DNA of 64,000 nt from Fomes fomentarius (Eukaryota; Basidiomycota; Agaricomycetes; Polyporales; Polyporaceae), in the NCBI GenBank assembly GCA_022606135.1, contig JABYQN010000012.1, positions 930,001 through 994,000 of the forward strand. Reading direction: 5' to 3'. A model generated the notes under the pieces. The model saw only the letters and a program-made list of their open reading frames with translations, was not told where the DNA came from and did no database searches. The translations under genes and the position numbers were made by a program. Shown here one piece after another: positions 45,828 to 57,254 of this stretch (its first letter is position 1; every line of letters starts with the position of its first letter).

Positions 45828-46445
45828 GGTATGGCCCTCCGGGCGGTCCTGGACACTTGCACGGTGTTCAAGTACACTCATAGGGCTCTCGTTGAGGAGT
45901 AGAGCGAATGGTTTTGAATTTTCTACATTACTAGTGTCTAAAGAGGCTGTAGGGACGGGGATGATAGTGACAAACTTCACATCTCCTTCAACGACGCGGC
46001 TGCAGTCAAAGTAAAGGCCGGGAGAGCACACATTCTCACTTCCAAAGTCCTTCCTGCTGCGCACGGATAGTTCAGATATCTGAACTATTATCCGTTCCTG
46101 CCTTCCTGGGTTCTTGCTGGCTCGCTAACGTGCTGTATGTTGTGCGCACGACCGCCGCGCCGCGATTGTGGCGTATTGTCGTCTTTGGAAGGTGCTTCCA
46201 CGACCCCTCTAGAATAACTTTCAACTTGAATACACAATGGCACTACGGAACGTCATCCCGTAGGTGCCAGGGGTACCGTGAAAAACACATACCAAACATG
46301 CTTACTTGAACCAATTACCGCACCAAATCCGGAACTTTCCCACCCCAAACGGACTCGCCTTTCATGCTCTCAAGACCTGTCCCCTCACGAGGGGCAACAG
46401 CCAAAGCTACCCCCAGAACAGGCGTGGAATATGGGCGAGAATGGT
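45828..46445. repeat. Dispersed block, partner of 21301-21700
   Basis: It begins tatggccctccgggcggtcc, about 75 bp after the ABC transporter stop codon, and later contains ggtgccaggggtaccgtgaa. It is longer than its partner because of extra central sequence, which includes a perfect palindrome at 46067-46088. No coding frame was found. Confidence 0.6.
46067..46088. repeat. Perfect 22-bp palindrome
   Basis: The half-site is atagttcagat, followed directly by its reverse complement. Outside it, cggat and atccg extend the symmetry with a short offset. Confidence 0.85.
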
Positions 46446-46730
46446 CTCCTATTCCGGTCCTGAATAGTTTGGGAGATCGGATCGGAATCTGGGTAAGTTG
46501 AGTAAGTAACTGATAGTTATGGACCCTTTCGGACTTCGAATTTCCTTGTATGCGGCATTGCGGACCTGAATAGTTTGGGAACACTTCCGGAACAGGAGAC
46601 CAATTCCGGTCATATTCTGGGGTGGAGCTTTTGCCATTGCCCGTCGTGCCTTCTTCGAAGTGTCCAGGAATAATGAATATTACATATCCAGTCGCAGGAA
46701 GCATCGCATTCTGTGGTATCTACCAGCACC

Positions 46731-47213
46731 CTCGGGCGGCGCGACGGTCTTCGCGACGTCCTCCTCGGACGAGAAGCTACTGGTCGCAAAGAAGTCGAGG
46801 GCCGCGCACGTCATCAACTACAACTACAAGAAGACGCCAGACTGGGTCAAAGAGGTTTTGAAGATTACTGGTGGCAGGGGAAAGGGCGACTGCACCGACA
46901 GCAAGCCGATGTAAACAGCCTCCCGCTCCAGGTTCAAGGCAAGGCTGCCCTCCTGTGCAGCATCCTCATCGGGTCGCGCACACAGTGTGTATACCCATCC
47001 TGGCTCCTGCTCAGGGTGGATGAGGAACTTACACTGCTGCAGGGTCGGGGAATTGAGCCGCCTGATCTCAGTGGTGAAGCTCAACCCCGTGGTTGGCAAG
47101 GTCTTCTTCGACTTCGAGCAGGCCAAGGAGGTGTATGCTTATCTCTCCAGCCAGAAACACGTCGGAAGGATCGTCATCAACATTTTCAAGAACCAATCCG
47201 TAAGACCCGAGCC
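46731..47213 (+). pseudogene. Truncated MDR reductase pseudogene
   Basis: Derived from the reductase pair at 19.5-23.6 kb but on the opposite strand. It begins inside the nucleotide-binding exon (SSDEKLLVAKK and a shifted NYKKTPDWVKEVLKI) and lacks the whole N-terminal half. The segment that in the intact genes follows SGRG (VDHVIEVGGPGTLLKSL) is deleted, so the exon runs straight into the region of the next intron (gactgcaccgacagcaagc). The C-terminal part is still readable (LISVVKLNPVVGKVFFDFEQ), but the stop codon is lost and the frame runs on past 47213. It is non-functional as a reductase. Confidence 0.85.
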
Positions 47214-47700
47214 TCTCGGGACCACGTCAGTTGAGAGAATAGGAGAGGAATGGAAAGTGGCACCACGTAGCATTGACGAAAGAGACTTGTATCGTGCTTT
47301 TGGAAAGCAACTGTTCTCAGTTGCAGGATTGACAAGTTCGTGCGGACTTACCGTCGGCGTCGGCGCAGAGTGCACGCGATGCTGACTGAGGGCCGGGGGA
47401 TGATGCGATTAACAGGGTCATGGTTATAGCTTACAAGTTACAAGCACACATGTGTGACAGAGATAATGACGAGTCGATGATGCAGTGTGAACTGAGCCGC
47501 GTACAAACGCAATAATGGCCGAACGATAATCACTGTCACACTCAAGATGGCGTGTTACTTGTTCCTCTACATCACAAGAACAAACAGTAATGATGGTGCT
47601 GCATCTCAGCAGACAGCGGCAGGTCCGAGTCTCTCAGTAAACCCATGGTGTAATACTAATGGGTGTGCTGCAGACCGAATTCGAGATGTCAACACTCAAC
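47100..47700. repeat. Segmental duplication, partner of 18940-19620 (inverted)
   Basis: The 3' end of the reductase pseudogene, the spacer and the tail of R1-D match the corresponding parts of the region at 18.9-19.6 kb in inverted orientation. This shows that R1 and the reductase moved as one unit. Confidence 0.75.
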
Positions 47701-48242
47701 ATCACACTGGGAAGCCGCCAGTTACGACTCATTCATCCCAAGATACAAAGCCCCGAGAAACATCAACACAGAGAATAAGCACAAAGCCCCGAGATACATC
47801 AACAGACTGCTCATCAAGCGATACATCAAATGGGTGCAACATCCGCTTTCCGAACTGAACTTCAAACGTGCCTGACTGTCTTGCTCGGGGAAGAACAAGA
47901 GAAAAAGAACCCGCCCAAAGGCGAGCTCTTGGGTTTAACCTCCGCCGCACCTAGCGACAGAGGGCCCCCGAAGGAGCTGTCGACACTCGGATGAGCGCCG
48001 ACGGCAGCGAGACAGAGCGCATACAAGAGGTGGCTGAAGTCTCGAGCGCTACTCTGTCCGCCCAGGCCAGGATCGACAGGGTGATCAAGTCCCTCCCCTG
48101 GCAATCGAGTCGGTCGTAGTCGTCCTGTCGAGGTCTTCAGGTGCCACATGTATCCACAGCTCTGCTCGGGGAGAAAGGGTGTTCAGCAAGCCTTCAACAT
48201 GACACAGACACGCAGAAAAAGTGAAACAGAGACGCGAATAAT
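47565..48242 (-). repeat. R1-D: tail-only copy truncated by Copia element
   Basis: Only the tail and the end of the last cassette intron remain. The tail type is that of R1-A. The frame LDHPVDPGLGGQSSARDFSH is still present (47862-48149). The copy is cut exactly where the Copia 5' LTR begins, at gcgaataat; in R1-B and R1-C the sequence continues taccctcgg. Confidence 0.8.
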
Positions 48243-48675
48243 TGTTGAACTTCCGGACTACCGGCTGTGCTCGGACCGGAGTTGTGTACACTTGTTTATG
48301 GTCATATGATTAGATAGGCTGTGTTCCTACTTACCATTCATGGTTTTCTTTGTTCTCCTACTGTACTTTCCCATGACCATATGGTTACTGTGCATTCCTG
48401 TGCGTACCAGTGCGTTCTACACTGCACCGGACTCTTCTAGACCTTATGTCTGACTCATGCTATGACTGTATCTGACTCATATGCCGATACGGACTCTGAC
48501 TCATTGTCTTATGGCTACATGTGACTGCTTTATTCACTGACTCATGGACTCATCCTTCATGTATATAAGCAGTCCCTTCTTCGCCTCTGCTCTTCAGTCG
48601 TTCGCTCACTGACTGAAGATCCCTCTCTGTTGTGACTTACAGTCGCTCCTCGCCTTACAGGTTCAGAGTTCATCA
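48243..48675 (+). repeat. Copia 5' LTR (433 bp)
   Basis: It begins tgttgaacttccgg and ends gttcatca. A TATA box (tatataa) lies at 48562-48568. It has a single copy of the leader unit (tcgttcgctcactgactg) and is exactly 121 bp shorter than the 3' LTR. Aligned by eye the two LTRs differ at about nine positions, all transitions. Confidence 0.92.
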
Positions 48676-48690
48676 GGTTATGAGCCCTGT
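48676..48690 (+). promoter_or_regulatory. Candidate Copia primer-binding site
   Basis: The sequence ggttatgagccctgt follows the LTR directly. Its position fits a tRNA primer-binding site; the matching tRNA was not identified. Confidence 0.4.
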
Positions 48691-49285
48691 GCTCTATTCA
48701 GTTGCTCCTCTGTCGACACTCTGCACGCAAACTATATTCGTCGACTCTCTGCCTGTGCACTCTCCTTCACTTTCCCTAACTCTTGACTGTGCCCTCCGAC
48801 ACTGCTGCCAGGGGGACTTTACTGCGCTCGTGATGCAGCCCTGAGCGCTTTTAGTAGTCGCTATCTAGTATCTTTGTACAACCTTTGGTGCTTTCGCGGC
48901 ACACGGGTTCTCCAGTATCCTCAGCCAGGCCACGCACTTGCGCCCGCCAGCTGTTGTAGCCGGGGTGGTTATCACCTTTGGACCGGAGGACAACCGTTCG
49001 GACCCTCCTTACTATACTCTTTTTGAAACCTAGACTTGTATAGCTTTTCTTGGGCACAGTTGGCGACTTCTATCTGGATTGTTGGGAATATCGGCTTCCT
49101 GACCTTCTGGCTCACCTCAATAGGTGTTCCTCTCTACCAGATCTCGCACGTGGCAAGTCAATCATCGCGTTTTTCTCTGAACCATCGTACTGGAGCCGCC
49201 TACTACTGCCAATAGTCCTCAGCTCAGCTCCGACTCTGAAGCTGAAGTCAACGCTGAACTTGCAGAACATCATTCTACTGCATCA

Positions 49286-52200
49286 GTGTTTGATTGCTCG
49301 GAACAGCCCCATCTCTTTGATCTAGACGATCAGGTCGATCGTTATCACTACATCTACGACGACGGAGAGCAGGAGTGGGACCAGTGCGACGTACAGCTCT
49401 GTCCCAATCGCTACAATCAACTCCCTCTTCCATACGAACCGACCTTCCACTGGGCATATCCAGCAACTTGGCAGCAGGACACCGACCCACAACACGGAGT
49501 TCCTCTTCCCTATCTTCAGGAAGAAACTCACGCACAGCCCTCCTCGTCTCGTCCTAATTTCTATCTCCAATCTCTCTTCGGAAACTCCCCTCCTGTCGAT
49601 TCAAGTCCTCTTCCTCCAGTCTACCTTCCTCCTCCTATCATCACTGCGCCCCCTGTCGCGCCTATCACATTCACTCTAGACTTCAAGGAGGAATATCTTG
49701 ATTCTCCCCAATACCTCTTATCCATCATGGGAGATATCAAAGCCGACTCTATCCCTGTCCTCTCTTCGGCGAATCAGTACAACGACTGGTCTGCCAAGAT
49801 GAAGGGCTATTTCATCTTCATGGACTGTTGGAGTGTTGTCAAAGGCGCTACTCGTCCTACTGAGCAAGCTGCCAAGGACAAGTGGGATAAACTTGATGGG
49901 CAAGCTTGCGGCATGATGTACATGCGTGTCGCACCAAACTTTCACTATGTTCTGGACACTCAGATTCCTGTCTCGGGTGGACAACCCAGGGACATGACTG
50001 CTGCTGAGTCCTGGGAAGCGTTACAGAATAAGTTTGGCAAGCCTAACAGTGCCCACATCTGGGGTTTGTTCGAGTCACTCGTCGCTGAGCCTCGAATGAA
50101 TGAACAGAAGCCCCTTCAGGATCAGATGATGCGTCTTATCACACGCCTGCGCGGAATCAGTAGCAACGGTGTCACGCTCTCTGACAACATGCAAGCCCTT
50201 CTCTTGATGTCCAAGATCCCAGAGTCGTACCGGTCCATGGTCTCTGCGCTTATGGCGACTACAGACCTCGACAAGGTCACTCTTGACAACATCCAGTCGA
50301 AGACCTTGGCTGAGGAGTCCATGCACAAGAACGGCCAGTCTGTGAACAAGGTCTCCCAGACCAAGCCAAAGCCTAAGGGTCCCTGCTCTCATTGCGGGAG
50401 TGGCTCTCATCATGAGTCCAACTGCTATCAGAAGTACCCTGAGAAGCGTCCCAAAGGCAAGGGCAAGGGTAAAGGGAAGGACAAAGACAAGGATAAGGAC
50501 AAGGGGAAGAATAAGGACACTTCTCATAACCATGTGCACGTCACTACCGAGTCTGTATCATCTGTACTTGTAGCTGGTTCGTCTAACATTGCTGCTTCTT
50601 TCTACAATGAGGCTATGGCCTCAAACAGTGTGAACTGGACTGCATGGCTGATGGACTCTGGAGCCTCTCAACATATCACTGGTGATCTCTCTGAATTCAT
50701 TGAGTACCAACCCTTTGATATGCCTGTACTGTTTAACACTGCTGGACAAGGTGATAGCAGCGTCATTCAGGCACTTGGGGAAGGAACTCTGTCTGGAGAA
50801 ACCTGGTTAGACAGTCAGAAGGTAGCAATTACTCTGAACCACGTCTACTACATACCAGGCACCATCGGTCACATCTTCTCGACTGGCTCTATTGAGCGCA
50901 ATGGTTACTCCCTCTTTCAAGGGGATGGGTGCATGTGCATTTTCGACAAGCTGCCTGACGGCGCTGTCAAACATGGTTCGACGATTCATATCAAGGGTCG
51001 TAAGATCCTGGAGGCGCGATACAACCCTTTGTCTAATTGTTATTGGACTATTATTGAGCTTCACAACAGCAAGCACGTCCATCTCAATGTCCGTAAGTTC
51101 AAGACCTGGCACCGTCGCTTTGGTCATGCGGGCAAGGACGTTCTGCGCAACCTTCCTAAGCACACCAAGGGGGTTGATGCTGTTGATCCTGCAGACAAAG
51201 AACCGTGTGATGGATGTGCTTTTGGCAAATCCACTCGTAACCCCTTTCCACCTTCTGAGAAGCGCACTACTGAAGTTCTCGAGCGAGTCCATACAGACCT
51301 CGATGGACCAATGCGCACTCAGGCTATCGGAGGTTGGAAATACTTCGCTGGTTTCATTGATGACTATTCTGGTCTCGCTCGTGCTTACTTCCTTAAACAC
51401 AAGTCTGACGCGATCCAAGCATTCAAAGACTATAAGGTGTGGGCTGAGAACCAGACCGGCAAGAAGATCAAATCGATCCACTCAGATCGAGGGGGGGAAT
51501 ACACATCAGACGAGTTCTCTACACTTCTTCATTCGCACGGTATTGAGCACCAGAAGACTCTACTGGGTTTGCCTCAACAGAATGGACGTGCTGAGCGTTG
51601 GAACCGCACTATTACTGAAAAGGCTCTGTCTATGCTTCACCAAGCAGGCCTTAGTCATGGTTTCTGGCAACTCGCTCTTGACGCAGCCGTTCATATCTAC
51701 AATCGTCAACCTATGCGACGACACAAGTGGTCGTGCCCCATCACTGTTTGGGATGGTACTGTTCCGGACGTCTCTTACTTCAGAGTGTTTGGGTGCAAAG
51801 CTTTTGTCCACGTGCAGAAGGCAAAGCACGAAGGGAAACTCGACAAGAAGGCTGTCGAGATGATCTTCGTCGGGTATGAGTCTGGTTCCAAGGGGTATAG
51901 GTTTTGGAATCCAGCCAACCGCTCTATCGTTGTGTCCTGCGATGCAACATTTGACGAAGAGTCTTTCCCTGCTCGTAACTTACCTGGCAACTGTCCTTCT
52001 ACCCCGGACGACAGTCCGTTCTCAGATGATCAATCGGATGATTCCTCGAACGATGACTCTGATTCGGTCGATCCCAATGATGCAATTCCTTTCATTCCTC
52101 CCAACCTCTTCGAACCACCACAACCTGACCCTCCAGCGGATGCTGATCCTGCTCCTCCTGCTGAGCCTCCTCCTCCTCTGCAATGTCCTCCTACGCCGCC

Positions 52201-53988
52201 TCCTGTCATTCCTCCTCGTCCTCCTCACAAACGTGGTCGTCACCCTCCAGTGGGAGCTAATGAACCAAGCATTGCTTGTGACCATCCTCGTCGTGAAAAA
52301 GCTGGTATTCCCCACAAGGACAGGACTGATAACAACGTGTATGACGATCCTGCATGTGCTGATAATCAGATCGACAAGGATGGCAATCTGCGCGAAGCGG
52401 AGACGATACTCGCTTTTCTAGCTGCTGCTTAGTATAAAGCTGGCTTACCTCAGTCGCATAAGGAAGCCATGCGCTCACCTGATGCTGGGAAATGGCGCAA
52501 AGCTGAGAAGTCGGAGTTTGAGTCGCTTATGGAGAATAAGACTTGGGTTCTCGTTCCTCGTCCCAAGGGCCGGCATGTTGTCTCTAACCGCTGGGTCTAT
52601 GACATCAAACATGACGGGCGGTACAAGGCTCGTCTGGTTGCAAAGGGTTTCACTCAGGTGTGGGGAGAGGACTACCATGAGACGTTCTCTCCAGTAGCGC
52701 GGTTTGAGTCTATCCGGTATTTACTTGCGCATGCAGCACTTGAGGACTGGGACATCGAATCAATGGATGTCAAGACCGCATTCCTGAATGGTGATCTAGA
52801 TGAGGAGATTTATATGGAACAGCCAGAAGGCTGGGTCATTCCTGGGAAGGAAGATCACGTCTGTCTACTCAAAAAGGCTATCTATGGTCTTAAGCAGGCG
52901 TCGCGTCAGTGGAATGCGAAAATCCATCAATCGCTTCTAGATCTGGGATTTACACGGACATATTCTGATGCTGGGATTTACGTATATCGGCGACAAGGGG
53001 GGATCACGTCACAATTGTCGTTCTTTATGTCGATGATCTACTTCTGATGGGCGATCAGTCTAGTCACATCAAACAAGTCAAGTGTTTGCTTTCTAAGCAG
53101 TACAAGATGATGGACTTGGGATCTGTACAGCACTTCCTGGGTCTTCGCATCACTCGTGATTGATCTACTCGTATGATCGACATCGACCAGGAAGAGTACA
53201 TCCAGTCTGTTCTCGAGCACTTTCAGATGGCTGACTGTAAACCCTCACGTACACCCCTTCCTGCTGGTGCTGTCTTGGCAAGTGCCGACGAACCAGCTTC
53301 CGATCAGTTCAGGCAACGCTACCAGAGTCTAATTGGCAGTCTTTTGTATGCCATGCTCGGAACGCGTCCTGATATCTCCTTTGCTGTCACACGGTTATTG
53401 AAGTACAATGCCAATCCCTCTGAAGCGCACATGAGTTATGCGAAGTATGTCCTGCGTTACCTTCAAGGGACAAAGGCGCATCGCTTGCGCTACAAGGGAG
53501 CGTCTAATGACGGTCTGATCTCCTATTCGGATTCAGATTGGGCAGAAGACCGTGATGATCAGCATTCTACCTCTGGCTTCGTCTTCTTGATGGCAGGTGG
53601 TGCTATATCGTGGGCTTCGAGGCGTCAGCCTACCATTTCGCTCTCCTCTACTGAGGCGGAATATAAAGCGGCCTCTGATACCTGTCGTCAGTTGATCTGG
53701 CTGAGGACGTTTGGCGATGAACTTGGTGATGACTTGACCAGGCCAACACCCATGTGTTTAGACAACCAGGGTTCGATTTTCCTGTCAGTCAATCCAGTAG
53801 TTGACCGGCGTACCAAGCACATAGAGATTCGCTACCACTTCATTCGTGAACAAGTGGAGTCTGGCTCTGTCGAGATCTTCTATGTTGCGACTGCGGATCA
53901 GTTGGCTGATTCTCTCACAAAGAATGTGCCTTATTCCATTTTGGCAAAGTTCGTTGATGAGATCGGTCTTGTTTCCGTTGCATCTTGA
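49286..53988 (+). pseudogene. Copia gag-pol polyprotein, three lesions
   Basis: The frame is open from 49286 to a TAG at 52430. It holds a Gag domain (QYNDWSAKMKGYFIFMDCWS), a CCHC zinc knuckle near 50383-50424 (C-x2-C-x4-H-x4-C), a Lys-rich stretch, a protease motif DSGASQHI, an integrase zinc region (HRRFGHAG and CDGC), and integrase core residues in TDLDGPM, SDRGGEY and NGRAERWN. After the TAG the same frame continues with the reverse transcriptase (YDIKHDGRYKARLVAKGF). A frameshift near 52995-53010 precedes the YVDD catalytic motif, and a TGA at 53161 follows it. RNase H is readable to 53988 (SDSDWAEDRDDQHSTSGFVF, SSTEAEYKA). The element cannot make a full polyprotein as it stands. Confidence 0.93.
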
Positions 53989-53990
53989 AC

Positions 53991-53999
53991 GAGTGGGAG
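53991..53999 (+). promoter_or_regulatory. Copia polypurine tract
   Basis: The sequence gagtgggag sits directly before the 3' LTR, as expected for the plus-strand primer. Confidence 0.6.
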
Positions 54000-54553
54000 T
54001 GTTGAACTTCCGGACTACCGGCTATGCTCAGACCGGAGTTGTGTACACTTGTTTATGGTCATATGATTAGATAGGCTGTGTTCCTACTTACCATTCATGG
54101 TTTTCTTTGTTCTCCTACTGTACTTTCCCATGACCATATGGTTACTGTACATTCCTGTGCGTACCAGTGCGTTCTACACTGCACCGGACTCTTCTAGACC
54201 TTATGTCTGACTCATGCTATGACTGTATCTGACTCATACGCCGATACAGACTCTGACTCATTGTCTTATGGCTACATGTGACTGCTTTATTCGCTGACTC
54301 ATGGACTCATCCCTCATGTATATAAGCAGTCCCTTCTTCACCTCTGCTCTTCAGTCGTTCGCTCACTGACTGAAGAGTAAGTCCTTTACATACATATGCT
54401 CTACTACTTCTTACTGACTTAGTACTTGTAGTCCCTCTCTGTTGTGACTTACAGGTACTTCACTATGCAATAGAGTCGTTCGCTCACTGACTGAAGATCC
54501 CTCTCTGTTGTGACTTACAGTCGCTCCCCGCCTTACAGGTTCAGAGTTCATCA
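54000..54553 (+). repeat. Copia 3' LTR (554 bp) with duplicated leader
   Basis: Same ends as the 5' LTR, with a TATA box at 54319-54325. It carries two copies of the 22-nt leader unit, at 54355-54376 and 54476-54497. The first is followed by gtaagt (54377) and an intron-like stretch ending in tag at 54431. Splice-like segments continue to the second unit. The spacing of 121 bp equals the length difference between the two LTRs. Confidence 0.92.
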
Positions 54554-57230
54554 ACTATCACTGTCTCCACCATCTGCGAGCGCAAAGGTTATCAGAATCG
54601 TGCCAAAGCGGGGCATGTGAGAAGTTAGATCGACCCTGGGGCCTAGGGGACTGGCCCCCTTCACGAGGCTGTCTATCTAATGACACAAGCCTACGGGATT
54701 GGTGGCTGCTCTCCGGTGAGCTCCGGGGAAGGAGAGTGCGGAGGGTCGGAGGTTATCGTGGCCGCACTCGAATGCAGTCTGCCTGAATTGCTGTGTCCCA
54801 ATATAGCCATCTCCTTGAAAGTTACTATGTCGCCGAACTTGCATACTAGTGCGTGGTGAGTTGGTTGCAAATGCGATGGGGGCAGCAACTAGGTTTATTG
54901 CATGCATAGGTAGGAACACACCCTACTCAGATCTATCAGCCAGTTGCACTCGACCTGGATCGTCTCGACGACGCCATAGTATGAGATGTGCTGTGTAGGA
55001 AGATTTCCCACCGACATATTGGCAGCCAGAGTCTTAGTAAGGCAGTGTACCACATGATCCTGAGACGGTCGAGTGCCTGAGTGTCGCGTTAACTCACGTC
55101 TTGCTTGGGTACTTGTTCGCAGAACAAATCACGGTAATTACCGCATTCAGATGAGAGGGGTAGAGATCGAAAGGGGTGTCAAACAGGATCTAGGAACCGT
55201 TCATTCAGATATTTGGTATTTGCACCTGTCCGATCGGGCAATGGCGCGAAGCTATCATCTGCTGGATTATGGCTGAACGCCTCTAAGCCAGAATCCGTGC
55301 TAGAAACGATGATGTTGGTCCCACACATACGAGTTGTGTTGAAATAGAGCTTTGCTCGTGAACCAAATCTGGTCAGCTGGGCCGTTCGAGTGGAAATGCT
55401 TGGGCGGTTTGTTGACAAATTGCAATAATCATATGGGCGGGGGTGAATCCTTTGCAGACGACTTGAATGGGAACGGGGTACTGTAAGCAGTAGAGTAGCC
55501 TTGTTGCTACGATCTGCTGAGGTTAAGCCCTTGTTCTATAGATTTGTTCAACACTTGTTGGACTCTTCTCTCTTTCCTTACCACCTTCAGACTTCAGGGC
55601 AGGTCCAGTGGGACTTGTGCTCTGGTTTGAGGATGCCACTGGGAGGAGCAGAAGAAGGTGAGCATCAGTTTGATTTGTTACCGGGATGACCATGCATTCT
55701 CTTCCCTGTCTTATACGGCCATGCAGAGGGAATAGAGAGGTTTGTTCCGCAAACAAGCCTGCGCATTCAATGCGCAAAGGGTACTTGCCAGTGCCAATTA
55801 GTCTGACTTTGATTTCTGCCATCTTGTCTTGTTCAGACATCATTGACTGACTGTTAATGATTCATTAGTCCGCAGGTGCTGCTTCCGCTTTGCAGAGTTG
55901 ACCGGCTTGTAGTCGAGTAACAAAGGTGAGCTTACCAGACTTGCAGTCCATTTGTTACCATGATGAACATCACCATACATTCGCAGTTTTCACCCTAGAG
56001 CCCTCTTCTTACTGGGAGCACTCCTCCATTACCAAACACTTATACTCCCCCTCTAATGCCATACGGAACCCAATATCGCATGGTAGAGTGTGGGCTGCCT
56101 ATGGTGCGCTGAGCGGGAGGTGGAGGTTGGCTCGGTGAGGGTCAGAATGACCTTCCTTTGGATGTCTGATTCCCTTACAACGCTTTTCTTATTACATTGT
56201 ATTACACCATTACTGACCACCCTTTTCTTGCAGTGACTCGCTATCAGTGTGTTGTACCAGTAGATAGATAGAGAATAGTTCGAGTAAATGAAACATCGTA
56301 TTGTCTTTGAAGTAACACAATGAAGCCTACAACAGTTCAAGTGCAAGTGCAGGTAAAGAGCAAGTAAGTGTGACACCCATTAGTACAGTAAGCAAACGGT
56401 CTCAAGAGCGGTAAGACCAATAAGAGCGGTAAGACTAAGACTAGTATGAACAGTAAGAGCGGGGAGACCAGTAAGACTAGCAAGAGTGGTAAGAGCGGTA
56501 AGACCAGTAAGACTAGTAAGAGCGGTAAGACCAGTAAAGAGCGGGAACGAGACCAACAAAAAGCATAAGGCAAAAACCACAGCACCCAGGATTCCCGCGT
56601 GGTCCCCCACCATGGTACTAACTGGGCGGCACTCCAGTTAACTTCGCAGATCGGACAGGATGCGGTGCTTTCGAAGTCCTATGGCCGTGGATACTGTTAC
56701 ATATGTTAAACAGAATGTATACCGCACTTTCCATGGCTTCATTTCCGCATTGAAGGCACTGTATGGATGCTAATGTATATTATAAACATTGCACAGTTGA
56801 ATAGTAACTATATGGCCACTACAAATTAGTGTCCCTCTCCACAACACTGCAGTCAACAGAGGATATCAGAACTACACAGTGCCTAGACTTAAACTATCAT
56901 TGTGAGGACAGTAGGTCCGTATTTTACCATATCAAAAGGAGCTATTATGGTCCATTCATGAAAGGTAACAGTGTGCATAGAAAACCTAGGGTGTCCCTAG
57001 GGTGTCCTAGAGGGTGAGGAAGGAGTGATCTGGGAAATGCGAAAATGTGCGCAGGCACGAAATCTCGCGCAAGGGGAGCCCCTGCCAAAACGCGATATAG
57101 TGGACACTACTTTTCACGCCTCAAGCGCGCCGCGTCTGGGTAAGCGCTCAGAGACCGTCCTGCCTACTACATGAGGGAAAGCTGAAAGGCAGCAAAGGAA
57201 AAGGTGCGAACCTGAGTAATTTGCGATGCT
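54554..57230. other. Gene-poor region right of the Copia element
   Basis: No frame here carries a recognisable domain. It holds one 9-bp minisatellite (listed separately). The sequence just after the 3' LTR (actatcactgtctccacc) has no partner in the window. Confidence 0.45.
56404..56537. repeat. Minisatellite with 9-bp period
   Basis: Units such as aagagcggt, aagaccagt and aagactagt repeat about fifteen times with substitutions. Because the period is a multiple of three it stays open in several frames (Leu/Val-rich on the minus strand), but no surrounding gene supports translation. Confidence 0.8.
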
Positions 57231-57254
57231 GAGTAGGTTAGTAACCTTCTGCTT

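Larger units (their letters stand above)
48243..54553 (+). mobile_element. Ty1/Copia LTR retrotransposon, decayed
   Basis: A 6.3-kb element with two LTRs, a primer-binding-site candidate, a gag-pol frame and a purine tract before the 3' LTR. Domain order is Gag, protease, integrase, reverse transcriptase, RNase H, which defines Copia. Coding capacity is broken by a TAG, a frameshift and a TGA. No target-site duplication is visible: ataat precedes the 5' LTR and actat follows the 3' LTR. The left flank is R1-D, but the right flank is not R1 sequence. Confidence 0.93.

Noticed and set aside
56404..56537. Leu/Val-rich coding repeat on the minus strand
   Set aside because: Openness follows from the 9-bp period. 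There is no start context, splice pattern or neighbouring exon to suggest translation.
56980..57015. Telomere-like cctagggtgtccctagggt repeats
   Set aside because: Only two or three imperfect units, not the TTAGGG array expected in fungi, and located well inside the window.
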